From RGIG2560 sp964418385 (GTDB lineage: Bacteria > Patescibacteriota > Microgenomatia > UBA1400 > PJMF01), in NCBI GenBank assembly GCA_964418385.1, contig CAYQLH010000031.1:1-9951 (forward strand): DNA of 9,951 nucleotides, in the 5' to 3' direction. This document shows positions 1 to 4,883 of the stretch, one piece after another; the first letter of the stretch is position 1, and every line of letters starts with the position of its first letter. The notes under the pieces are model-generated. The model was not told where the DNA came from and did no database searches. It worked only from the letters and a program-made list of their open reading frames with translations. Position numbers and translations under genes: made by a program.

Positions 1-2
1 CC

Positions 3-602
3 ACTGCTAGTTATGCCCAAACTTGCGCTTGCGCTTCTGGCTGGTACACCAGTTCTGGCTCCACCAGTCCCGGTACAGGGGACTGTAACTACAAAAAATG
101 TGGTGCCAATGCTACCGCCAGTTACTCGACTTCTTGCACTTGTGCCAGTGGTTACACCGGCGACGGGTTTACGTGCACACTAGCGCAGATTACCTATACC
201 AAATCTGGCGGCGGAACTGGGACGACAGATCCTAGCAATTGCAAAGCAACCACTGGAGGGTATTGTTGGGACACACTTGACACTGACACCTGCAGAGGAA
301 ATTCATCATCCAATTGTTGCGATTCGAGTGATTACACTGTGCCTAGCGCAGCAGAATGGGTTGCAGCTGGCAACGTTTATTCTGCGTGGGGCTTGAACTC
401 TGACATTCTATTTTGGACATCAACTGAGGGCCCAGATGAAACTTGTGATGCTCAAGGCGACAATGCGAATTGCGACTATGGAGAAGTTCTCTATAAAACT
501 CTCTACACTGTACAAGTAAGTTCAGGCTTTGGGTATCCGCTCAGATCATTCTATAGTGAGCGTTCAACTGATTCACATAGAGTTCGCTGCATTAGAAAAT
601 AA
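3..602 (+). CDS. Cys-rich secreted surface protein, 3' end (partial)
   Basis: The reading frame is open from the left edge to a TAA at 600-602, giving the last 199 residues of a longer protein; its start lies outside the window. The visible part begins with two EGF-like, Cys/Gly/Ser/Thr-rich units, the second containing CTCASGYTGDGFTC. A linker with further Cys follows (including a CC pair). The C-terminal ~85 residues run from VPSAAEW through FWTSTEGP to a terminal VRCIRK. That pattern (SAAEW, FW-S/T-ST, RCxR at the very end) resembles the Fibrobacter succinogenes major paralogous domain / DUF1566-like family found at the ends of surface proteins. Fifteen Cys are visible in 199 residues, fitting an extracellular disulfide-bonded protein. 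The function is unknown; adhesion or surface display is an inference. I see no anchor or sorting signal at the C-terminus. Confidence 0.75.
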   Translation, partial: TASYAQTCACASGWYTSSGSTSPGTGDCNYKKCGANATASYSTSCTCASGYTGDGFTCTLAQITYTKSGGGTGTTDPSNCKATTGGYCWDTLDTDTCRGNSSSNCCDSSDYTVPSAAEWVAAGNVYSAWGLNSDILFWTSTEGPDETCDAQGDNANCDYGEVLYKTLYTVQVSSGFGYPLRSFYSERSTDSHRVRCIRK

Positions 603-638
603 TTTTTGCTTTTTATTCTTTATTTATTTGTGTGTCCT

Positions 639-673
639 CAAAACTCCCACCCCCCCCAAATGGGGTAGTTTTG
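639..673 (+). terminator. Probable terminator hairpin after the surface protein gene
   Basis: CAAAACT (639-645) pairs with AGTTTTG (667-673), and inside it CCCC (654-657) pairs with GGGG (662-665) around AAAT. The GC stem is followed by TAGTTTTGA, an A-tract/T-tract arrangement seen in bidirectional intrinsic terminators. It starts 37 nt after the stop codon. The left arm carries a run of eight C, so the stem can slip. The T-tract is short, so confidence is moderate. Confidence 0.5.
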
Positions 674-731
674 ACGTGAGCGGATGCAAAAAACAGAAAA
701 TTTTAACCCAACACAATATATCAAACTTGAC

Positions 732-759
732 TTGACAAAGCATAAATATATGTTATAAT
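732..759 (+). promoter_or_regulatory. Promoter upstream of the nuclease-like gene
   Basis: TTGACA (732-737), 16 bp spacer, TATAAT (754-759), preceded by TG at 751-752 (extended -10). Both hexamers are perfect consensus. Predicted transcription start is near 766, giving a ~66 nt leader before the ATG at 832. Confidence 0.8.
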
Positions 760-775
760 TTACTATAGTGGAACG

Positions 776-811
776 GTGCCGTCCTCTTGGTGTAGATCAG
801 GAGGCCGGCAC
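776..811 (+). promoter_or_regulatory. Leader hairpin that encloses an AGGAGG sequence
   Basis: GTGCCG (776-781) pairs with CGGCAC (806-811); after one mismatch, CCTC (783-786) pairs with GAGG (801-804). The loop side holds AGGAGG (799-804), a perfect Shine-Dalgarno core whose last four bases lie in the stem. The next ATG (832) is 27 nt downstream of it, too far for normal use. It may be a regulatory leader structure or a chance match. Confidence 0.4.
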
Positions 812-831
812 TCACTGTATTTCTCAGCACA

Positions 832-1080
832 ATGAAACAACACCAAGGGAACATTACTGGCAGGGCGCAAAACCTAGAAAAACATGAGTTGCTAACGGTC
901 ATCTTTTTGACGCAACTGGGATTCGACGTAGAAGTCATCACTGCTTCCAAAATCCGCGGTTCCAAAAGCCCAGATATCAACATGGATGGTCGAGCGTGGG
1001 AAATGAAAGCACCCACCAGCGACGCTTTGTACGCCAAAGTTGCCAAAACGTGCATTAACCTAGTAAATATTTCTATTTGA
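832..1080 (+). CDS. Small PD-(D/E)XK nuclease-like protein, CdiA-CT tRNase type, shortened
   Basis: This encodes 82 residues. The segment from HELLTVIFLTQLGFDVEVI to KSPDI..DGRAWEMKAP matches the core of the CdiA C-terminal tRNase-like family: a helix, a strand, then the PD-(D/E)XK signature (Pro-Asp in KSPD, then Glu and Lys in WEMK), which holds the metal-binding and catalytic residues of that fold. As I recall the family, members continue with a basic helix and an 'NIIID'-like strand. Here a poorly matching tail (NLVNISI) ends abruptly at TGA 1078-1080, so the protein looks C-terminally truncated. There is no usable Shine-Dalgarno before the ATG at 832. A strong promoter lies upstream (732-759), and the promoter of the next gene starts inside the stop codon. 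It may be a solitary toxin or nuclease, or a decaying fragment. No signal peptide or delivery domain is present. Family assignment is by motif only. Confidence 0.55.
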   Translation: MKQHQGNITGRAQNLEKHELLTVIFLTQLGFDVEVITASKIRGSKSPDINMDGRAWEMKAPTSDALYAKVAKTCINLVNISI

Positions 1081-1105
1081 CAAAAATGTGACCTCATGAT
1101 ATAAA
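1077..1105 (+). promoter_or_regulatory. Promoter of the 62-aa gene
   Basis: TTGACA (1077-1082), 17 bp spacer, TATAAA (1100-1105) with TG at 1097-1098. Its -35 overlaps the TGA stop of the nuclease-like gene. The core (TTGACAAAAA, ten bases, TGATATAA) has the same spacing as the promoters at 4681 and 7331. The predicted start near 1112 gives a ~45 nt leader. Confidence 0.8.
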
Positions 1106-1156
1106 TTATAACGTTGTTTAACAGTCTGTGCTTTTTCCAGCAAAGGAGGTAGTTTC

Positions 1157-1345
1157 ATGTATGCTTATGGGGAAATCCAACCCCTGGGATTGCAACGTTT
1201 TGAAGAGCGGTACGCCGAAGCCAAGCAGATGGACATCACCACGCTCACCCACAAGTTAGAAGAAATGGTTTCCCGACCAGGCTGCCATTTCTGGCGTCCA
1301 CCCGTCCCGCAAAACGGTTACTCGGCGTTACTGCGCAGAACCTGA
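1157..1345 (+). CDS. Hypothetical small protein (62 aa)
   Basis: I do not recognise the family. The ATG at 1157 is set by the strongest Shine-Dalgarno in the window (AAAGGAGGT at 1142-1150, 7 nt from AGGAGG to ATG) and by its own consensus promoter at 1077-1105. The gene ends at TGA and is followed by an intrinsic terminator at 1421-1444, so it is a complete monocistronic unit despite its size. The protein has a charged, probably helical middle (about residues 14-38, with many E, K and R) and a basic, aromatic/Pro-containing tail (FWRPP, then LLRRT), with a single Cys. No signal peptide or membrane segment is visible, so it should be cytoplasmic. Its position after a nuclease-like gene allows the idea of an immunity or antitoxin partner, but nothing in the protein itself supports that. 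Confidence 0.65.
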   Translation: MYAYGEIQPLGLQRFEERYAEAKQMDITTLTHKLEEMVSRPGCHFWRPPVPQNGYSALLRRT

Positions 1346-1420
1346 CGCGATCCCAGTGCGTCCATGCGTTTGTTGGCAACATCTGTGCACACACGGAAAA
1401 AGCAAGCGTTTTTTAACGAT

Positions 1421-1444
1421 GGGCCGCATTTTGCGGCCCCTTTT
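1421..1444 (+). terminator. Intrinsic terminator after the 62-aa gene
   Basis: GGGCCGCA (1421-1428), TTT loop, TGCGGCCC (1432-1439): an 8 bp perfect stem followed by CTTTT. It lies between two convergent genes. The T-tract is on the + side only, so it serves the small gene; nothing comparable is seen for the opposing 518-aa gene. Confidence 0.75.
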
Positions 1445-1458
1445 GCGAGCACAGTTGT

Positions 1459-3015
1459 TTACGTTCCATCTGCCACTTGATCGCAAAACCGCTCCCGCAA
1501 AAATTGCTTATCAGCGTCATCGAGCTTAGCATCCAGCGTCCACTCTTGGCACTGCTCAGCAGTGACATATCCTATCAGACCTCTAGCAAGTTCGACCGGC
1601 TTGTCGTCAACCACTTTGTAATAACGAAATATGTTATCACTGCAATGAGTTTCATAATACGCTACATATCTTTCATCAGCGGCGTAAGGATTTCTAGTCA
1701 TACTGTCAATTGTATTACGTCTCGTACCCATAATGAAACTCGCAGGCAGCTTATACTTTTCCTCTTGTTCTTCCAAAAGCGATACCGGTCCTACATACTG
1801 CAACCATAAATCGTGATAACCAGCAAGACGATTGCTTCCATTTACTTTTTCCCAATGATCATTATATCCCAACACATATATTTGACCGCCATTGGTATAA
1901 ATCGTCGCGTCGGTGTCACCACCGCAAAAAGTATATGTCCACGTCCGGATTGGATCCTCGCGATAATCAAGGCTTGCTAGCAATTGTTTCACTTTCGCCT
2001 TCACCAGCTCAAAATTTTCCTCACTACCTAGTTCTTCATTGCGAATTTCCCAGCCGTAATCCGACTTAACGCTAAAGGCAACCGTATCAGCGTATTCTTC
2101 GTCATTCCGGTTCCAATTCAAAGTCGTACCGCCCACTGCCAACTTCCAAGGACCACCATAAGTGTACAACTGTGCCGCTACTGGATCAGTGCGCATCAGA
2201 TCTTGACCTTGCTCCGCCGCCTGCCAAGAAGACAACTTACCCAAATCCGCCACCGCCAAATTATCTTCCGTCACATTACTCAAGTAAATCACTCCCATCA
2301 TCCGCTCGCCGTCGCTCCACAAAGCGTCAATTTGCACATATTGCCCATTGTCACTAGCGCCCACACGCGCACTGCGCTCATCCACCACAAAACCGTGATC
2401 CCGCATCACTTCTTTGATCACTCTCATCGCGTCCGCACTGTCAGGACCCGTAATTTGCAAGCTCTCATTTTCATGGCGATACATGAAAGTTTTACCCCGA
2501 TCAAACCAATTCACACCCAGGGCGTATTTGCGCGCCCGAGACCAACCCAAACGGCTGGCAATATCCGCCAACACCGGATCCAACCGCACTTCTTTCAACC
2601 ACGGTTCTTCTTCTTGCTCTTGTACTGCTTCGTTTTGTTCTTCCGTTGACGCAACTTGCGCCGTTTCCGTCGACTCCGCCACCTTCTGTGTCGGTTGCTC
2701 TTGAGCCTTTTGCGGTGACGGCGCTGCCTCTTCCGATACAACTGCCGCCTGTTTTTTCGCTTTCAACTGTTCTTGCCACGACGTCTGCCAAAAACGCCAG
2801 TTGTCTTGCCACTGCGCCCACTGCCCCTCATCCGTCGCCAAAAATGCCACCGCCAGCACCAAAGCAGCCACGCCCAGCAAAAATACCCTCCGGTTCTGTT
2901 TATTACTCTGATCCTGCCACAGTGTCCGCACGGCCGCCAAAAACGCGACCCGTTCATCGGCATTTTCTGACCGATCAGTCATTACTTCTTCCTCATCAGT
3001 TTCGTCTTTACGCAT
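1459..3015 (-). CDS. Single-pass membrane protein of unknown family (518 aa)
   Basis: No family recognised. Order of parts: an acidic cytoplasmic N-terminus (residues 1-43), one membrane helix (about 44-60, FLLGVAALVLAVAFLA), a juxtamembrane stretch with Trp at 66, 69, 73, 76 and 80, a low-complexity linker rich in Q, E, A, T and P (about 81-137), then a ~380-residue presumably extracytoplasmic region rich in aromatic and acidic residues with four Cys. The topology (short inside, long outside) follows from the positive NRR just before the helix. The ATG at 3015 is chosen because a perfect extended -10 promoter places transcription start on it. However, ATG at 2982 (codon 12) follows GAGGA at a suitable distance and could be the start used on the same mRNA. 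It is monocistronic and convergent with the 62-aa gene, and ends at TAA (1461-1459). Role unknown; an envelope scaffold or surface function is an inference. Confidence 0.85.
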   Translation of the reverse strand: MRKDETDEEEVMTDRSENADERVAFLAAVRTLWQDQSNKQNRRVFLLGVAALVLAVAFLATDEGQWAQWQDNWRFWQTSWQEQLKAKKQAAVVSEEAAPSPQKAQEQPTQKVAESTETAQVASTEEQNEAVQEQEEEPWLKEVRLDPVLADIASRLGWSRARKYALGVNWFDRGKTFMYRHENESLQITGPDSADAMRVIKEVMRDHGFVVDERSARVGASDNGQYVQIDALWSDGERMMGVIYLSNVTEDNLAVADLGKLSSWQAAEQGQDLMRTDPVAAQLYTYGGPWKLAVGGTTLNWNRNDEEYADTVAFSVKSDYGWEIRNEELGSEENFELVKAKVKQLLASLDYREDPIRTWTYTFCGGDTDATIYTNGGQIYVLGYNDHWEKVNGSNRLAGYHDLWLQYVGPVSLLEEQEEKYKLPASFIMGTRRNTIDSMTRNPYAADERYVAYYETHCSDNIFRYYKVVDDKPVELARGLIGYVTAEQCQEWTLDAKLDDADKQFLRERFCDQVADGT

Positions 3016-3021
3016 AAAGAC

Positions 3022-3050
3022 ATTATAACATACGAAAACGCCCGTGTCAA
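3022..3050 (-). promoter_or_regulatory. Consensus promoter giving a leaderless 518-aa mRNA
   Basis: On the minus strand: TTGACA (3050-3045), 17 bp spacer ending in TGT, TATAAT (3027-3022), then six bases (GTCTTT) and the ATG at 3015. All elements are perfect consensus. A start 7 nt past the -10 falls on the A of ATG, leaving no 5' leader and no Shine-Dalgarno for this start. Confidence 0.85.
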
Positions 3051-3063
3051 AAACGCGAATCCG

Positions 3064-3137
3064 TGGCCGCTGAGGGACTCGAACCCCCGACCTACCGGAT
3101 GTAAACCGGACGCTCTAACCAACTGAGCCAAGCGGCC
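3064..3137 (-). tRNA. tRNA-Val (anticodon UAC)
   Basis: The 74 nt fold into a full cloverleaf: acceptor GGCCGCT/AGCGGCC with discriminator A, D-arm GCTC/GAGC with GG in the loop, anticodon loop TTTACAT (anticodon TAC at its third to fifth bases, reading GUA and related Val codons), T-arm GGGGG-TTCGAGT-CCCTC. The first anticodon-stem pair is a T-T mismatch. CCA is not encoded (CGG follows). It lies 6 nt downstream of the other tRNA-Val and probably shares its transcript. Confidence 0.93.
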
Positions 3138-3143
3138 AAAAGG

Positions 3144-3217
3144 TGGTTTCTAGAGGATTCGAACCTCTGACCTTTCCCATGTCAAGGGAACGCTCTAACC
3201 AACTGAGCCAAGAAACC
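3144..3217 (-). tRNA. tRNA-Val (anticodon GAC)
   Basis: The 74 nt fold into a full cloverleaf: acceptor GGTTTCT/AGAAACC with discriminator A, D-arm GCTC/GAGC, anticodon stem TTCCC/GGGAA around loop TTGACAT (anticodon GAC, reading GUC and GUU), T-arm AGAGG-TTCGAAT-CCTCT. CCA is not encoded. Its D-arm region is identical to that of the neighbouring tRNA-Val, which suggests duplication. It is the promoter-proximal member of the pair. Confidence 0.93.
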
Positions 3218-3237
3218 ACAAAGATCACACAGCCCTT

Positions 3238-3246
3238 ATTATATCA
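3238..3246 (-). promoter_or_regulatory. Extended -10 of the tRNA-Val pair
   Basis: On the minus strand TGA (3246-3244) precedes TATAAT (3243-3238). Transcription would start near 3231, about 14 nt before the first tRNA base at 3217. No good -35 is seen at 17 bp, so the extended -10 probably carries recognition. It is divergent from the infC promoter, with about 45 bp between the two -10 boxes. Confidence 0.65.
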
Positions 3247-3287
3247 CAGCTTTCTTCAAAATTGCTAGTGGATTTTGCCGATTTTTG

Positions 3288-3296
3288 TGGTATAAT
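3288..3296 (+). promoter_or_regulatory. Extended -10 of the infC-rpmI-rplT operon
   Basis: TGG (3288-3290) followed by TATAAT (3291-3296). The base positions expected for a -35 (3268-3273, GTGGAT) are poor, so this is an extended -10 promoter. The predicted start near 3303 gives a ~62 nt leader before infC. Confidence 0.7.
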
Positions 3297-3312
3297 CGGG
3301 TTTCAAGCTTCT

Positions 3313-3332
3313 GCCCTGAAACAAGTCAGGGC
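3313..3332 (+). promoter_or_regulatory. Hairpin in the infC leader
   Basis: GCCCTGA (3313-3319), loop AACAAG, TCAGGGC (3326-3332): a perfect 7 bp stem about 10 nt from the transcript 5' end and 32 nt before the start codon. There is no T-tract after it, so it is not a terminator. It may stabilise the 5' end or belong to an L20- or IF3-responsive leader; operons of this type are autoregulated in other bacteria. Confidence 0.5.
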
Positions 3333-3364
3333 GTGCTTATATAGGCAAAAAAAGAAAGCAAAGG

Positions 3365-4006
3365 GTGATCAGAAGATCAAATCCAGGCAGAAGACCATAT
3401 CGTCCAGAACGTTTTAGCGTCACTGCCAATCAGCAAATCCGTTTCCCACAACTGCGGGTCATGGACGAGCAGGGCGAAGCACTGGGTGTCATGGATACCG
3501 GGGCTGCCCTTGATCTCGCACGCGCACAAAAAAAAGATCTCATCCTCATCACCGACAAAGCCAATCCGCCCGTAGCCAAAATCATCCAACTTTCCAAGTA
3601 CAAGTACCAGCTTTCGCAAAAAAAAGCTCAAGAGCGCAAAAAATCGCGCGTCCAAGACATCAAAGAAGTGCGTTTGCGTCCCTTTATTGACGAAAATGAC
3701 CTCCAAGCCAAAATCCGCAAAATTACTGGATTTATCAAGAAAAATCACAAAGTGCGCCTCTCCATGGAACTGCGTGGTCGCGCCATCACCAAGCAAGACC
3801 TCGCCAACGAAATTCTTGATCGCATCGTCGCCGAAACCAGCGACGCCGCTCAAGTGGAAACCGAACGCAAGCTCATCGGCAAACGCCTCCAAATGCAACT
3901 TATGCCCACACGCAAAGCCAAAAGCTTGCACAATGACAACAATAGCAAAGACAAATCTGCCGCCGCGCTGGCTACCGAGCCTCCCGCCACGCCCGCGAGC
4001 AACTAG
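3365..4006 (+). CDS. infC: Translation initiation factor IF-3
   Basis: IF3 binds the 30S subunit, keeps it apart from 50S and checks start-codon and initiator-tRNA pairing. The 213 residues show the N-terminal domain (about 20-84, with ANQQIRFPQLRVMDEQGEAL and the conserved DLI-LI-DKANPPVAKI block), a Lys-rich linker helix (about 85-97, SQKKAQERKKSR), the C-terminal domain (about 98-184, IKEVRLRP....LRGRAIT) and a low-complexity tail rich in Asn, Ala and Pro (about 188-213) that longer family members also tend to have. The GTG start is inferred: no ATG is available in frame before residue 33, and the ATC directly after the GTG could equally serve as the rare AUU/AUC-type start used for IF3 self-regulation elsewhere. 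It is first in the operon with rpmI (48 nt downstream) and rplT. No Cys. Confidence 0.95.
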   Translation: MIRRSNPGRRPYRPERFSVTANQQIRFPQLRVMDEQGEALGVMDTGAALDLARAQKKDLILITDKANPPVAKIIQLSKYKYQLSQKKAQERKKSRVQDIKEVRLRPFIDENDLQAKIRKITGFIKKNHKVRLSMELRGRAITKQDLANEILDRIVAETSDAAQVETERKLIGKRLQMQLMPTRKAKSLHNDNNSKDKSAAALATEPPATPASN

Positions 4007-4018
4007 TACAAATTACGC

Positions 4019-4039
4019 TGCACCGATTTTCCCGGTGCA
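4019..4039 (+). promoter_or_regulatory. infC-rpmI intergenic hairpin, candidate L20 operator
   Basis: TGCACCG (4019-4025), 7-base loop, CGGTGCA (4033-4039): a perfect 7 bp stem ending 2 nt before the rpmI Shine-Dalgarno AAGGA (4042-4046). No T-tract follows. In enterobacteria L20 represses rpmI and rplT by binding structures in this same part of the operon; that this hairpin does so is an inference from position. Confidence 0.45.
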
Positions 4040-4054
4040 CCAAGGATAAATTAT

Positions 4055-4258
4055 ATGGCAAAAACCTACAAACAAAAAACCAGAAAAGGCGCCGCCAAAC
4101 GCTTCAAAATCACCGCCACCGGTAAAATCATGCGCCGCACTCAAAACATGCGCCATTTGCGCGCCAACAAGAGCAAAAAAGCGAAACGCAATTACCGCCG
4201 CCTCACCCAAGTGACCGGCGCGAACGCCAAACGTATTAAAAAGATGTTGGGGATTTAA
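4055..4258 (+). CDS. rpmI: 50S ribosomal protein L35
   Basis: The 67 residues are strongly basic and match L35 along the whole length: N-terminal MAKTYKQKTRKGAAKRFKIT, then TGKIMRRTQNMRHLRANKS and a final block of K and R with a hydrophobic end. L35 is a small late-assembling protein of the large subunit, buried among 23S rRNA. The start is supported by AAGGA (4042-4046) 8 nt before ATG. It lies between infC and rplT, with three bases to the rplT start, the classic order. There are no Cys and so no zinc-ribbon form. Confidence 0.96.
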   Translation: MAKTYKQKTRKGAAKRFKITATGKIMRRTQNMRHLRANKSKKAKRNYRRLTQVTGANAKRIKKMLGI

Positions 4259-4261
4259 CTT

Positions 4262-4609
4262 ATGCGTGTTAAAACAGGTTTTGTCCGTCATCGGGCACAC
4301 AAAAAAATCATCAAAGCCAATAAAGGCTTCCGCGGCGCCAATCATCGCCTTTTCAAACGGGCCAATGAAGCGCGCTTACATGCTGGCGCCTACGCTTTTG
4401 CCGGCCGCAAACTGCGCAAACGCGACCTTCGCCGTGTCTGGATTATCCGCATTGGCGCGGGCCTGCAAGCCGCCGGTAGCGATCTCAACTATTCCACCTT
4501 TATCAATCATCTCAAGAAAAACAATATCCGCCTTGATCGCAAAATCTTAGCCGATCTGGCTCTCAATGATCCCACGGCCTTTGCTGCCGTTATCAAAGCT
4601 GCCCAGTAA
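4262..4609 (+). CDS. rplT: 50S ribosomal protein L20
   Basis: The 115 residues are close to the usual L20 length. The long basic N-terminal extension (VKTGFVRHRAHKKIIKANKG, then FRGANHRLFKRANEA) threads into 23S rRNA and is needed early in 50S assembly; the globular C-terminal half contains RRVWIIRI and the 'LNYSTFINHL' helix, and ends at a typical Ala-rich tail. In other bacteria L20 is also the repressor of its own operon. The start follows rpmI after three bases; GGGG in the last rpmI codons can act as a weak Shine-Dalgarno, and translational coupling is likely. The operon ends with the terminator at 4632-4656. The gene has no Cys. Confidence 0.96.
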   Translation: MRVKTGFVRHRAHKKIIKANKGFRGANHRLFKRANEARLHAGAYAFAGRKLRKRDLRRVWIIRIGAGLQAAGSDLNYSTFINHLKKNNIRLDRKILADLALNDPTAFAAVIKAAQ

Positions 4610-4631
4610 GCGCGTTCCCAACACCAATTTC

Positions 4632-4656
4632 ACGGGCTCTCTCGGGAGCCCGTTTT
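4632..4656 (+). terminator. Intrinsic terminator of the infC operon
   Basis: ACGGGCTC (4632-4639), loop TCTCGG, GAGCCCGT (4646-4653), then TTT. This 8 bp GC-rich stem starts 23 nt after the rplT stop and closes the operon before the next promoter region. Confidence 0.8.
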
Positions 4657-4680
4657 GCGCTTATGCCTGGAAATTGCCAC

Positions 4681-4709
4681 TTGACAAAAATGACGTTTTA
4701 TGATATAAT
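4681..4709 (+). promoter_or_regulatory. Distal promoter of the PBP gene
   Basis: TTGACA (4681-4686), 17 bp spacer ending in TGA, TATAAT (4704-4709). Perfect hexamers with extended -10. A short inverted repeat, TGG-N6-CCA, sits just upstream (4668-4679). Predicted start near 4716, giving a ~165 nt leader that runs through the hairpin and two further promoters. Confidence 0.8.
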
Positions 4710-4756
4710 ATAAGATACTTCGCTACCAAAATCCCCCTTTCGGGGCAGCTTCGTAT

Positions 4757-4785
4757 TTGACAAAAAGCCCATAGCCTGGTAAAAT
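4757..4785 (+). promoter_or_regulatory. Middle promoter of the PBP gene
   Basis: TTGACA (4757-4762), 17 bp spacer ending in TGG, TAAAAT (4780-4785). The -35 is perfect and continues as TTGACAAAAA, as in the promoters at 1077, 4681 and 7331. No start codon lies at its +1, so it would make a leadered transcript of about 90 nt before the PBP start. Confidence 0.7.
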
Positions 4786-4848
4786 AACCACACTTAACAT
4801 CATTTACTTGTACAAAAACCCACAACTTCACCCGTTTACCGCAATTAT

Positions 4849-4877
4849 TTGGAGAAAAAGTGATGATATGGTATAAT
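4849..4877 (+). promoter_or_regulatory. Proximal promoter giving a leaderless PBP mRNA
   Basis: TTGGAG (4849-4854; 4 of 6 bases of the -35 consensus), 17 bp spacer ending in TGG, TATAAT (4872-4877), six bases, then ATG at 4884. The same GGAG (4851-4854) also works as a Shine-Dalgarno for the ATG at 4863 on transcripts from the upstream promoters, so this sequence may be read in two ways. Confidence 0.65.
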
Positions 4878-4883
4878 GTGGAC

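Larger units (their letters stand above)
4671..4785 (+). repeat. Intergenic promoter module, copy 1 (before the PBP gene)
   Basis: This copy has the same order of parts as 7321-7434: AAATTGCC then CTTGACAAAAA, extended -10 TGATATAATA, AGATA, a small hairpin with a TTT loop (CCCC/GGGG around 4733-4745), then a second -35 and extended -10. Measured from the first -35, the hairpin centre is at +58, the second -35 at +76 and the second -10 at +99; in the other copy the values are +58, +75 and +98. The first 40 bases match at 31 positions without gaps; the rest is conserved in layout more than in sequence. Confidence 0.65.

Noticed and set aside
776..835. A 19-codon GTG open frame in the nuclease leader whose TGA overlaps the ATG at 832, a possible leader peptide.
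   Set aside because: It has no Shine-Dalgarno, the GTG is the base of the hairpin stem, and a frame this short is expected by chance.
768..887. A 39-codon GTG frame starting 9 nt after the -10 box, a possible leaderless gene.
   Set aside because: It overlaps the nuclease-like gene in another frame, the composition is not gene-like, and the GTG is slightly too far from the -10 compared with the three ATG cases.
1399..1417. A-tract and T-tract around GCAAGC, a possible second terminator after the 62-aa gene.
   Set aside because: The GC stem would be only two pairs with a two-base loop; the real stem is at 1421-1439.
2203..2649. A 148-codon plus-strand frame opposite the 518-aa gene.
   Set aside because: The protein is rich in His, Arg and Pro with no pattern, has no ribosome site, and lies on the non-coding strand of a gene with a perfect promoter.
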